Part shown: piece by piece, positions 32,643 to 43,450 of the stretch
How positions within the stretch are numbered: position 1 is the first letter of the stretch
How the letters are laid out: the number at the start of each line of letters is the position of its first letter
From: Brachycybe producta
Lineage: Eukaryota > Arthropoda > Diplopoda > Playtdesmida > Andrognathidae
Assembly (NCBI GenBank): GCA_036925085.1
Contig: JAUPFP010000001.1
Coordinates: 14,056,354 to 14,120,353 of the forward strand
DNA length: 64,000 nucleotides
Direction: 5' to 3'
Program-made: the position numbers and the translations under genes
The notes under the pieces: model-generated
Database searches by the model: none
What the model was told of the DNA's origin: nothing
The model's input: the letters and a program-made list of their open reading frames with translations, nothing else

Positions 32643-33204
32643 TTAACCCCTTACTGCATAGTGTATCATAAATGATACACAATGTTTTTTGCCATAGAAA
32701 ACTTATGTTTTTGCTAACTTGGGCAAACTGCATACTGTTTCACTGAAGATACAATGTAATAATGCTTCTCAAGTAGGTGGTGACACCTATGTGTTAATAT
32801 TGGTAACTTTATTCAAACCAAATGATTCATGCACAGTGGCTTCTTTTTCTTAAATTCGGAAAGTTTTATCAGCTTAATCCTGTTACATCAGTCGAAATAT
32901 TCAAAAATATAATTTTTTTTAATATTTCTAAGATTTTTTTAGCACACATGTATGTATATAATTTTTTTAATTCATTATACTTCTTAGTACATAGTCATTT
33001 TAATTAGTGTATCACAAATGATACCTCATGCATTGAAGGTAGCATTTCAGTGTTTGGTAACTTTTTCTTGTTGCTTTGAAGTGTTTCAAAATTAACTTCT
33101 TTGTAATTATAACTTATTAGAATAACTAAAAACTAGTTGTATTACTGTTTAGATGTTGAGTCAATTAAGGCTTTTCATTTATACGATGGAAAAATTAATG
33201 TTTT

Positions 33205-34216
33205 ATGGATTGTCACATAAGGTTGTGGCCACTATCCCCATCAACAATGAAAGAGAAGATGAGAATCTTTTCTGATGAAAATGATGCAGATTACGTTCCA
33301 GAGAAGAGAACTCTAGAAGATGTTTACTCAAGTGAGTCGGATGATGATCATGATTCTTCTCCTGACTATAATGATCCAAAACCTAGAACACGTTCTCAAA
33401 AAGCTAAATCAAAAGAAAGGCCTCAATCATCAAAAAAGGAAAACTGTCTAAATGGAGAGAAAATAGCCTAATGCAAAATGATGATGACATTGCATTTAGT
33501 GGAGATTCTAGTTTACCTGAAAGCATAACATCATTGAATTCTCCATTACAATACTTACAATTTTTGTTTTCAAAAAATGTCACGAAGCACATTGTTGATC
33601 AGTCAGTTCTGTATTCTGCACAACGTCGACCAGAAAAGCTTATTCAATTGAATTTTGATGATATGGAACAGTTTCTAGGAATCACTATTTTATGTCAATC
33701 GTCCAATTGCCTGGTACTAGAGACTATTGGAACTCAACATTAGAACACCCTTTTGTTTCTAATGTTATGAGTGTAAATCGGTTTGAGGAAATAAAAAGAT
33801 TTCTGCACTTCAACGACAATGATATGCTAGTAGAAAATGCACAAAATACGTCCAATTATTGAAACGCTGAAAGAAAAATTGCTACTTGTACCAAATGAAA
33901 AGCTTTGTATCGATGAGCAAATTGTGATTTCAAAGGCCGTATTTCAATAAAACAATACAACCCGAAAAAAACCACAAATGGGGTTATAAAGTGTTCGTGC
34001 TTAGTGGAGTATCGGGGGTTCAGCTACGATTTTGAAGTTTTCACAGGTGCCAGTGACAACCGTATTTTAGAAGAACCTGACTTGGGTGCCAGCAGTAATG
34101 ATGTTATTCGCATGGCAATATCAATTCCTCGCCAAACAAGTACCAATTATACTTTAACAATTGATTGGTTAAACAGTTTGAACCTTCAGGTCTATTTATC
34201 AAAGGTAGTCCAGTAG
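33205..34216 (+). pseudogene. piggyBac transposase (broken)
   Basis: An acidic N-terminus (33205-33471) leads into SPLQYLQFLFSKNVTKHIV near 33540-33597. The DDE-type core follows as ALCIDEQIV-like (read LCIDEQIVIS, about 33903-33932) with the first catalytic Asp, then KQYNPKK and, after further frame changes, FSYDFEVFTGASDN (34019-34060). The stretch 34150-34215 reads LTIDWLNSLNL. At least five stops or frame changes are present and the Cys-rich C-terminal finger is missing. piggyBac transposase excises and inserts at TTAA, in agreement with the ends. Confidence 0.75.
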
Positions 34217-34229
34217 CTTGGTGAGTTGA

Positions 34230-35040
34230 TTGTGCACTTTGTGATAAAATCACCAAACTTGGCAGATATGAAGAACTATGTAAAAGACTTGATTTCAGAT
34301 ATGGAGGCACTTCGGCATGACGCCATTTTGGCGGCCATCTTGGAAAATGGCTGACTTTCATTTTCTCTTATTATCTTGAGAACCACAAGCCCAATTGATG
34401 TGCTGATTGTTTCTAAATATGTATGACAGTACACTGCACATATTTGATGTCATACATAATTAACATAGAACATTCACATTTTTAGATGAGTTTTTTGAAG
34501 AATTGCATTACAAATTGTGTATTATGCTTTATATTATCTTAAGCAGTACAGATGCGTGATTTGAAACTTGAAACTTCAAGTCACATTGATTGTGAACATT
34601 TTTCTTATTTAAACATTAAGATTGGCCAATTATTTAGTGAGTTACAGTAAATTTAGTAATGCTGTATCAAGAGAAAGTAACATTTGAATGAATGGGTGTA
34701 ACCTTTCGTATGCTAGTTTAGCTAGCATTTGACATGCACAAAAATTATTTCATGGAAGTCCCTTTATCTGCAGGTTGATTGGTTATGATTTCAACTTTAC
34801 TTAATCTGGGTATATAGGCTATCTGCCATTTTTTCAGCCACATTGCTAAAATCGCTCACTTTTTTCAATATATTGGGAAGTAAAACTCCAATTAATGTGC
34901 ATTGTCTTAAAATATGTATGACACGATAATGTACATATTTGATGAGATACATAATTAGCCTAAATCATACACATTTTGAAGTTTAATTACTTTTTTTGAG
35001 AACTTTATTTTAAAATGGTGTATTTTTGCTGTATGTTTTA
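34230..35040. other. 3' non-coding part of the piggyBac element
   Basis: AT-rich with no coding signal. Related words recur (CCAATT(G/A)ATGTGC and GTATGACA at about 34391-34427 and 34889-34923), suggesting an internal duplication of roughly 90 bp. Confidence 0.4.
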
Positions 35041-35067
35041 GATACAATGCAGGGATGCAGGGGTTAA

Positions 35068-35300
35068 CCGACATTCATGTAGTCCATACGCGAGCCCTAT
35101 CTTGCTTGTCCGCAAGAAGGATGGTGGCTTTTGTTTTTGTGTGGACTACTGGAAACTGAACTCCCAGACTAAGCTGGATCAGTATCAGTTGCCAAGCATC
35201 AATGATGCGCTCAATTCGTTGGTCGGTGCGAAGTTCGTTGCAACCTTGGACCTGGCTAGTGGTTACTAGCAGGTCCAGATTGCTGAGGCACGCTAAATGC
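35068..35300 (+). pseudogene. Ty3/Gypsy reverse transcriptase fragment related to element B
   Basis: The piggyBac element landed beside a fragment reading SPILLVRKKDGGFCFCVDYW and VGAKFVATLDLASGY, about 85 percent identical in protein to element B at 45150-45350. A stop follows LASGY. Both flanks of the fragment are unrelated, so it is a scrap. Confidence 0.75.
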
Positions 35301-37990
35301 ACGCCCTTCCACATCAGTCTGTTGAGGCTACTAAGCATGCCACAGATTTGGTCTAGACATGGGGTAGCTAAACTGTTAGCTACTCCAAGATGGAACAATC
35401 CCAGACTCGTAACAGATCTACTGCCTTGAGTCATTGCAAGGATAAGAATTCTCCCAATAAGGAAGACACTGGTTTGAAGAAGACACTGAACTCACACCAG
35501 GACAACTGCCAGAAAATGGCAAATGCTCGTTGAGGACCCTAAGATAGACCACAGGATATGGAGCACAGGTAACATACCCCAAAAATACTGTCACCACAAA
35601 TGGTCCTTTTATGTTCAACCAGATGTTTGTTTCACATAATGAATACCTTCCCGCTATGCAGGCACAAGACAGGTATTACTGACAAGGGTAACGTTGCTCA
35701 TCTGCTGTTTGGATTAAGTTCACTGAAGGGCAACATTGTCTATAGACCACAATTGAACTAGCGAACAGTACTGCTGTTACTTTGCATCGCTGCTCAGTAA
35801 GCATGAGGTATGCCGGCTGGCTCTGTACAAGAATGTATTATGTGGACAGTTTAAATAGGCCATCATACAACAGTTCCTCCTATCAGACAAGAGGGTAATG
35901 ACGAGTAAAAACAGGACAACAAAGCAAAAAAAGGTGAAGCATTCATGTTCAGAAGCTTAGTCATGGGTTGTTATCAACCAACAAGTCCAGCCTTTTGATA
36001 CAGATGATCTGCTAGTTGCTACAATGAAAAATAGCTTATTACCAGACCAGATCAGCAAAAACACCTGTAGGGCACAAAGAAAAACATGAAAAGAGAACCT
36101 CAGTTTGATGCCCACAGAGGGCAAGCTTGTGAGGAATGGATTTCTGAAGACTATTAAAGTCATGGTGCTTAAAAGTCAACAATTCTCACCAAAGCCCACT
36201 AAAAGCTATTGACAGCTTCAACAATGAAAATGGCAAAAAATAGAATTTCCTGAGAAAAGATCCCACAACCATTACTTGTTTTAAGTGCTACCAAGCAGGA
36301 CATACCACACCTCGGCTGGAAGAGTGGCACTACTCAAAAAACACTTGAAAAAATTAGTAAAGTTGCATTTTTATCTCAATCTAATGTAGGGAAGCCAAAT
36401 TAAAGATATTGTGAATAGTTAAAATGGTTTTTGCACTTGAAAAGCTCAGCAAAGTAAGCCATGATCTCTTAACTTTACTCATTTTACTTCAGGAAACCGC
36501 AAAATAGAACAGGTGATGAGTTTCCATGAACTTGCTCAAACCAATCGTTAACCCACTGAAAATAGTCAAAACATTCCATGGACAATACAGGAAACCACCA
36601 AGCTAGACATCATGATCAGTATTGATCACTGTGTCAACTGCCTACTGCTTACAGAAGTAGAACCATCTAGGATTATCAAGTACTGCTACACACTGAACCC
36701 TACACTACACCAGTGAACCAATGACATGATGGCAGAGCTGGAGAAATATGCAATCAACTACAAAACAAGCAAAGTGAAGCAAATGCATATTGTATTTCTT
36801 GGAAAAGTGAAAAGGTGCCAAAATAGTGGTGCATTAGATTGACACCATCCAGCTTTTGTACAACTGGAAGCCCGAGCAAATGTTTGACGATGATGTGAAA
36901 TTCTTTGAAACTCTGACAAACCCTAAGAAATTTGCAATAGTTGACGGGAACCCAATACTATCCACACTATTAGCAAAAAAATCATCAGAAGAGCTGGTTT
37001 TTAGGACCTGCAAACACCTAGGACATTCACCTTGTCAAACCCTTACAATATCTCAAGGAAAAAAATATGTGGAGAACAGTATGCACAAAAGTCAAATGAA
37101 ACACTTGAACCACTCAGATGTAGAGGATGTACCAAAATCACAAGGATATACTGAATGAAACATAAGAGGAAAATCTTTAATTAGCTACTCCGGACTTTTA
37201 GGTGTTGGCCAGTTTTATTTTTGTCCATTTCTATCCACTTTCCCTTCACTTGGATAAAGAAATTGCTCCTGACCCGCGTTCATTTGAAAACCTGCTATCA
37301 GATGAGGAATTGCCGAAGCTCTTGCCCCTCTGGAAAATCCATTAGAAAATCCAGACCTGCAGTTGCAGGACATGCCAGCAGATGGCTCCATCAGTGTGGG
37401 TGCCATTGCAGCCATCAGTGCCATTGTGCTCAACCTCTAAGAACTTTACACAAAATTAAGTCCTCAAGTTTTTCTTGCTGAAGAAGTGATGCAGCATGCA
37501 ATACGGCCACCATCTCCTTCATACCACTATTTGACAGTCCACCACATGCCCACAATGAAAAACCTGCAAATGTTTGTTGAGCCATGTGCAACACTCTGGA
37601 ATTCTGTAGTATAGGAAAGAAACTGAATTGTCTCCCATGGTCGTTCAGTGTATTTTTGAGGCATGAAACCACATAGCTGCAGGGGGCCGGATTGTGCTAA
37701 TCCAATTCAAGAACCCGGAGACCTCATCTAGTCACTAAAAATAGCAGCCTAGAAAAAAATGGAAATTGTGGTTGATCAGAATATCAGTGTTAATAAAATG
37801 TCGTCAAAACCCACACGACGCATGAAGGATGAGAAGAAAGTTCCCCCTTAAACTATGATCAGAAACTCAAATAGTTACACCTAAAATAAGAATAGGAATG
37901 CATTGCCATCATCAAGTGGCACATCCAGACCATCTTACAGCCATCAGGAGAGTGAGGAATAACCCATCTCTTCAGGCTCCAAAAAAAGCA
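35300..37990 (+). other. Degenerate retroelement-like region
   Basis: No intact gene. A knuckle-like TCFKCYQAGHT lies near 36277-36309. The frame 36856-37158 gives 100 residues without known motifs. The region may be a decayed retroelement or transposon, but I cannot assign it. Confidence 0.3.
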
Positions 37991-37994
37991 TCTC

Positions 37995-38648
37995 ATGCCT
38001 AGTTCTCACAACCTTCATGTAGCTCAGGCTAAGGACTTAGCCTATGTATAAGGGTTGTGAGAACACACACTAGATGGTGGTCAATGTCAAATGTTAGCTT
38101 TGGTTAGGTAGCCTCGGTTACCCATATGTAGATTACACATTATTTAGTGTGAATGCAAAACAAAGTTAACTTGATTGTACGCCACCTGGTGGTCATAAAT
38201 CTGAATAGAAAATGGCGTCATTCATTTTCTATTTCCATTGTTAGATGTTTCGTTCTATTTGTTAATTTATTAAAATAATTTCAAATTATCAATTGATCTT
38301 TATTTAATGATTATTTCCATAAACTCTAAATCATCAACCAACCTACCTACAATTAAACTATGTTGCATTGTGTGTGTTCAATGAAGACTCATGCAATTCA
38401 GTTTTGTTAGTATGGACAATATCAGCCATTTTCCCTCCAATTATGTATACATTATGCAGGCTATACACAGCACAATGTCCACACATAATGGCCAGTGCCA
38501 AATTTGTAAAAATTAAATAAATATGCTGTAGTGAGCGCCACCTTTAGGCAGGTCACGAAGCCCATATGTAGCTGCTCACATGTGAACACAGTCGTTTAGC
38601 CAAGGCTATTTTAGCCCGAGCTACAAGAAGGTTGTGAGAACTAGGCAT
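37995..38648. mobile_element. 654-bp MITE with terminal inverted repeats of about 36 bp
   Basis: The left end ATGCCTAGTTCTCACAACCT continues TCATGTAGCTCAGGCTAA. The right end, read in reverse, gives ATGCCTAGTTCTCACAACCT and then TCTTGTAGCTCGGGCTAA. The two arms differ at two positions. Imperfect flanking direct repeats AGCATCTC (37987-37994) and AGCATCCC (38650-38657) suggest a 7-8-bp duplication as in hAT or P elements. There is no ORF inside, so it is non-autonomous. Confidence 0.8.
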
Positions 38649-38649
38649 C

Positions 38650-39550
38650 AGCATCCCAGAGGAAATAATAAGTGACTAGCCAGTCTGCACATTAGCAGAC
38701 CAGTGGCTGCAGCAAGTCAAAATAGGAGCCACAAGGACCAGCTGAAGCTACAAGAAACTTGTTGTTTCACCCCCTTCCTAAAATATCACACTATTTGCTA
38801 CTCACTAGTCCATCGAGTTCCTCCAGTGACACGGGACATTCCACAATCACATGGTTGAGAACAGGCCAGCATTCAGTGGAAGGTACTTTGGTACCTGGGG
38901 CACAGAAGGAACATTGAAGTCTCCCAAAGATAAATGATTGTTTTAAAGTGTCCACAGGTCCATAGAATTGACATGAAAATGCCCAAACAAATTTAAGAAA
39001 CAGAATGGAAACTTAAAAGAAAATGTGATGCTTTTATAGGCTTGGGGATGTGTACACCTATGAGGTGCTAGCAGGCCTAAGTGACTATGCACCAAGGTAT
39101 CCTCTGCCCTAAATAGATTTGTATGCATGAGGAGGGAGAAACAGTGAGGGGTCAGACACCCCCAGGATAGCATAGAGAGATCACGATATACTGGGTATTA
39201 CAATAGCCATGGGCAGATGAAGGTGACATATGCCAGCAGGCCACTAATTGCCACTACCAATGGTCCAGCAGGGTAGTGCACTACATCCAACAAGACAATC
39301 AAAATTTGGGAGTTCACACAGTTCTACACAGTAGAAGCTGTCATCACCTGAAGTGCATGGCACCTGCTCCTTATGTTAACCCCCACCAACTGAGAAAAGA
39401 TTACAGAAACTTTCCTTGGTCTCTAAGTCAATTGAAGGCAACAAGATGTATCATCATATTGGAGCAGGTATGAGGATCAGGTTAGAAAACCATTAATAAG
39501 AAAACCATTATGTCAGGGGGTTACATGAAAGTTATCAAATATGCAGAAAA
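38650..39550. other. No recognisable feature
   Basis: About 900 bp without supported coding sequence or repeat. Confidence 0.4.
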
Positions 39551-39552
39551 AT

Positions 39553-39931
39553 CAATATTAGGCTACTATAAGCGTTACACGACACGGAAAATACATGCAG
39601 ATGCATGGGAAAACACAGAAAACACGTACAAACGCACGGAAAACTTACAAACAGAAAACGTGCAGAAAACAAACAGAAATGCGCAGAAAACGTGCAGAAA
39701 ACACAAAACACAGAAATGCGCAGAAAACACTTACAAACACAGAAATGCACAGAAAACACAAACATTTTCCCATGTGTTTATAAGTGTTTTCCGTGTGTTT
39801 GTAAGTTATTCTGCACTTTCCCATGTCTGTAAGTCATTACGCACCTTCCCGTGTTTGTAAGTGATTTCCGCACTTTTTCATGTGTTCATACGTGTTTTCA
39901 GTGCCTAGTAACGCTTATAATAGCCTGATAT
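39553..39931. mobile_element. Foldback element adjoining the 5' LTR of element B
   Basis: The outer arms CAATATTAGGCTACTATAAG (39553-) and CTTATAATAGCCTGATAT (to 39931) are inverted copies. Inside, the left half is A-rich repeats of GCAGAAAACAC and CACAGAAATG, and the right half (39770-39900) is their inverse (GTGTTTTCC, GTGTTTGTAAG), so the whole unit can fold back. Element B inserted at its right end. Confidence 0.65.
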
Positions 39932-40721
39932 TGTGACGATCCAGTTCTGCTCCTTTTGGAGCAGAACTAAATTCCCATGTCGTCTGCTAGGCACTTGTAA
40001 ATTGGTTGCCAGGCAGACGACAAAATGGCCAGCAAGGGTCCCTGTCCTCCCCCAGGTGGAGCAGCCTGGGGGTGATATATATGGCGGCGGCCATTGTATC
40101 TGGACAGTGGAGTGAAACCCTTTCATGCAGATGCATGTTTTATGGAGTGCTCTCATCAATCAGCAGGTGGCCAAGATGGCCACCATTCATCTATTGTCTT
40201 GCATTGTGTGAGGAGGTGAATGACCTCTCTTCCTCCTGGCTGAATTAGCCAGGAGAATCTTCTTCTATTGCATCTCTTTAATAAGTGAGTGTTTTATCAT
40301 TTATTCTTGTAGAATAAATTACATTTATTATTTTCACTCAACCACTGGTGTCCGTGTCTTTTATTCTATTGAATAACTGGAGAAGTTACCGCGGGGAGGG
40401 TGGGGGTTCCGGTGTGGGGAAACGCCGTCACCATCACCGTCCTGTTCCGTCATGTTTTCCAGCATGTCGGCCGGTGCTTCGCGCGCGGTTTGTCCACGGT
40501 AAGATCCATCGGGGATTTACCGTGGATTCCTCGTCTTGTTCGGCGGTCATTCGTCCGTCGACTTGCGGTGGGGAGGATCCTCCGATCGGCGTTACCCGTG
40601 GCACGGACGGGTGCAAGAGGAGGGCTGGCCTGCGCTTCGACCCGTCCCAAGGAGGGTCATCCAGCGGTAAGTAAGCAAAATTTACCGTAGGTCATTGTAG
40701 CAACCAAGTCGGGTTGTTACA
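39932..40721 (+). repeat. 5' LTR of element B
   Basis: TGTGACGATCC to GGTTGTTACA. It contains three successive stem-loops (GTTCTGCTCC/GGAGCAGAAC; GTCGTCTGC/GCAGACGAC; CCCCCAGG/CCTGGGGG) within the first 145 bp. A TATA-like GATATATATGG lies near 40074, AATAAA near 40312, and the splice donor GTAAGT at 40667-40672. If the TATA is used, the stem-loops lie in U3 and appear in RNA only at the 3' end. Confidence 0.9.
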
Positions 40722-40723
40722 AT

Positions 40724-40741
40724 TGGTGCAGGCGCCGGGTA
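40724..40741 (+). promoter_or_regulatory. Primer-binding site of element B
   Basis: TGGTGCAGGCGCCGGGTA begins 2 bp after the LTR. It starts TGG, the complement of the tRNA CCA end, and its position is as expected for minus-strand priming. The priming tRNA was not identified. Confidence 0.65.
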
Positions 40742-40799
40742 GCACTACCACCAGCCTCTCTTGTGCGGTCGGTAAGACCGGAGTCGTGTGGTGGCCAGT

Positions 40800-41525
40800 A
40801 GGGCGTGGACATTTGTCCACAGAACTACGTCCGATCGCGGCTTAGGGCGTTGAAGGACCGTGGGACACAGACGGTTGTCTGTGATACCGTGGTGGTCACC
40901 GGGAAAAGCCCTAGGTTATCCATAAGTAGGACGGTGGGCACGGTGGTTGACCGTGCAGGACCGTCCGAACGCGGGATAATGGTTATTTTTACCGTTAGTA
41001 TACCGGTAGCACGGTGATTTACCGTGCAGGACCGGTAGAACTCGGTAAAAAGGTAATTTTACCATAGCTTGTCCGGTAGACAGGTAGTACACCGTAGGGC
41101 GCGGATGTTTGTCCGTGGAACTACGGCGGAAACCCGTCTACGGACAGGTTTACCGGTGATATACCGTGGGACACGGACGTTTGTCTGTGATACCGTGGTA
41201 AAACCGGGCTACGGTCAAGTTTTACCGTAAGTAGACGGTGGATTACAGACTTTTGTCCGGGAATCACCGTTCGAACACAATAAGAAGACAAGTTCCCCGT
41301 TGGTGGACGGTAGATTACGGACCGTTGTCCGTGTATCTTCATTCTAGGACGGTGAAAGAGCTTTTTACCGCGAATAGACGGTGAATAACGGACGGTTGTC
41401 CGTATATCACCGGTCGAAAACCGTAAGAAGGAGCTCCACCGTAAATCTGACCGTGGGACACGGACTTTTGTCCGTGAAACTGCGGTAGTTTACGGTTCTA
41501 CCGTTAATTGCCGGTATTTTGCAAC
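40800..41525 (+). repeat. Leader hairpin array of element B, about 71-bp period
   Basis: Ten stem-loops start at 40805, 40866, 40938, 41009, 41102, 41172, 41246, 41317, 41388 and 41459 (spacing 61, 72, 71, 93, 70, 74, 71, 71, 71). Examples are GTGGAC-ATTT-GTCCAC, CACAGAC-GGTT-GTCTGTG, GCACGGT-GGTTG-ACCGTGC and CACGGAC-TTTT-GTCCGTG. Stem bases change in pairs while loops stay at four or five bases, mostly NNTT. The units are joined by TACCGT and CGGTAGA words. They lie between primer site and gag. Confidence 0.85.
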
Positions 41526-41631
41526 TTTGGTCCGTAAATTCACCGTATTTTACGGTAGTTTCTTCCGACAAGTGGTGGCCAGTTTTGCCCGTGTTCGCAC
41601 GGACGAAATCGGCCAAGACCCTGTTTTCCTG

Positions 41632-43433
41632 ATGTCTGGTCGGGGAAGCAGTTTGTTGGAAGAGTTGGAGTTGCGTTCCCGCATCTTCGGCCGTGGTAAG
41701 CGGCCGGAGGGGCAGCACCCTGTTGGGGGTGCTGTTGGCGGGATTGTACCCGGTGACTCCACGGAGGAAGGTGTCGTAGAAATTGACCCTACGGACCAAC
41801 CTCCGGCTGGAGACTTTGTGATGCTGACACTGTCTCCAGTGGAGCGCCGGCAGACGGTGGTGATGGAGGGTTACCGACCCCGACTGGGACACGCGGACGG
41901 CCTATGGCCGGCCTGTTAACCTCCACCGCCTCCCGTCCGGTTCGACGTGGAGGTAATCCCTTACTGGGAGAGGTGGTAGGGACCCCGGAGTCATCCTCGG
42001 TGAACACGACGTCATGGTTGGCGTCGATGACTGAGGAGCAGCTCCGTGAGATTGCCAGGGGGATTGATGAACTGCGCTGGCAGGGTCATCTTTCCCAAGA
42101 GGGCCGGAGGCTCCATGGGGAGCTTCCTCGCTTCACACCGTCGCCCGTGCACCGGGGAGATGCATGGAGAAAGGCGCCGCCGGCTCCGGCCAGGCGGATG
42201 CCTCCGGGAGGGGGAACTCGGACCGCGTCTGCGGGAGGCGGTCAAGGAGTCCCTCCACCCGTTCAGCGACCGCGGGTCCACTTGGTGGATCCCGTGGATG
42301 CTGAACCTGATGCTGAGACTTCGGGGAACCGGAGCAGGGCACCACGGCGGGTAAGTACCGCGCCGTGGACGCCTGCACCGGCTGTCCCGTCGGAGATCCA
42401 GGCGTTCGGGTTTTTTAAACCGGTTCACTCGTTCATCCGTTATGATGGATGAGAGGACATTACGCCGTTTCTCTGGCAGTTCGAAGCCAAAGCTAGGGCT
42501 CAGCGCTGGACGGATGAGGCCAGGTGCAGTTTCTTTACGTACCTGCTCGATGGTCCGGCTGAGGAACATTACGCCTGTTTGGTGGAGTTCAAGCCGAACC
42601 TAACCTGGCCGGAGTTGAGGCAGGCTATGCTTCACCGCTTTGGAACCAAGAATCAGGCTCAGGCCTGTTTTGACCGTTTCGAGGCCATGAAGCAAGGGCC
42701 TGCGGAATCACTCCAGGCGTTCTACTGGCGCTTTATTGAGCTGGCAAAACGAGTTTCTCCTGGTGAGGAGTCTTGTCAACTCCTCCGATAAAAGAAGAAA
42801 CTGCAGCCGGAGATTCTCAGACCTCTCTGGGGATCAAAAGCTGAGACGGTCAGGGACTTTACCACCGAGGCAATGTTGGTCGAGGCCGACATGCTTAAGG
42901 CGGGAGCGTTACCTGCCCGTACCTTGACAGTACCAGGGACCCAAGCTGTGGCCAAGGTCTCTGGTGCTGTGGCAAAGCCCAAGAGCTCTGCTACATCTAC
43001 TTCTACCTCTTCGGGTGCGAAGGCAGCGGCACCGTCCAAATCGGACGGAGCTACTGCCAAGACCGGAGGGCAGAAGGGAAGAAAGACGAAGCGGCAGAGC
43101 CAGGGTGGAAATAAGTCCACAGCAGCCCCGTCAGGGTCCAGCCAAACGGCTGGAGGTGGAGATCCTACTCGTAGGCAACCAGGTCCATGCTTTCGGTGTA
43201 ATCAGATGGGTCACCTTAGGAAGGACTGTCCGAAGGCTGTTGCCCAAGGACAGGTTGCTCGAGTACAACCGGGCGAAAGCCCAGTGGTGCAGTACCTGCC
43301 GGGTTTAGCACCCGTGGTACTGCAGGGCCGAGAGTATCTGTCCACCGTAATTGATGGACAGATGTTCTATCTGCCTGTCGCCAGAAACGAGGGCCCGCCC
43401 TCGTTAAACCGGCGCCACTCCCTGCAGAACTGA
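41632..43433 (+). pseudogene. gag: Element B Gag polyprotein (two stops, one frameshift)
   Basis: An N-terminal part (ATG near 41632 to 41919) precedes a frameshift into the main frame, which begins near 41904. The main frame runs to 43433 with TGA at 42450-42452 and TAA at 42789-42791. Capsid is marked by FFKPVHSFIRY, then RWTDEARCSFFTYLLDGPAE and NLTWPELRQAMLHRFG with ESLQAFYWRFIELAKR, the Gypsy capsid core. An Ala/Ser/Lys-rich linker leads to an intact CCHC knuckle CFRCNQMGHLRKDC (43188-43229). A tail follows with YLSTVIDGQMFYLPVA. Gag packages element RNA. Confidence 0.8.
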
Positions 43434-43450
43434 GATGCAGTCGACCGGTA

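Larger units (their letters stand above)
32643..35067 (+). mobile_element. piggyBac element with TTAA ends
   Basis: TTAA at 32643-32646 is followed by CCCCTTACTGCATAGTGTATC. At the other end, GATACAATGCAGGG is followed by GCAGGGG and TTAA at 35064-35067. Read outward, both ends begin TTAACCCCT and share TGCAT and GTATC words, so they are the diverged terminal repeats of one 2.4-kb element with a piggyBac transposase inside. Palindromic GTGTATCATAAATGATACAC lies just inside the left end, and a near copy lies at 33007-33023. Confidence 0.75.

Noticed and set aside
39595..39860. Coding frames in the foldback element
   Set aside because: Open frames follow from A-rich repeats without stops; repetitive Lys/Thr/Asn translation.
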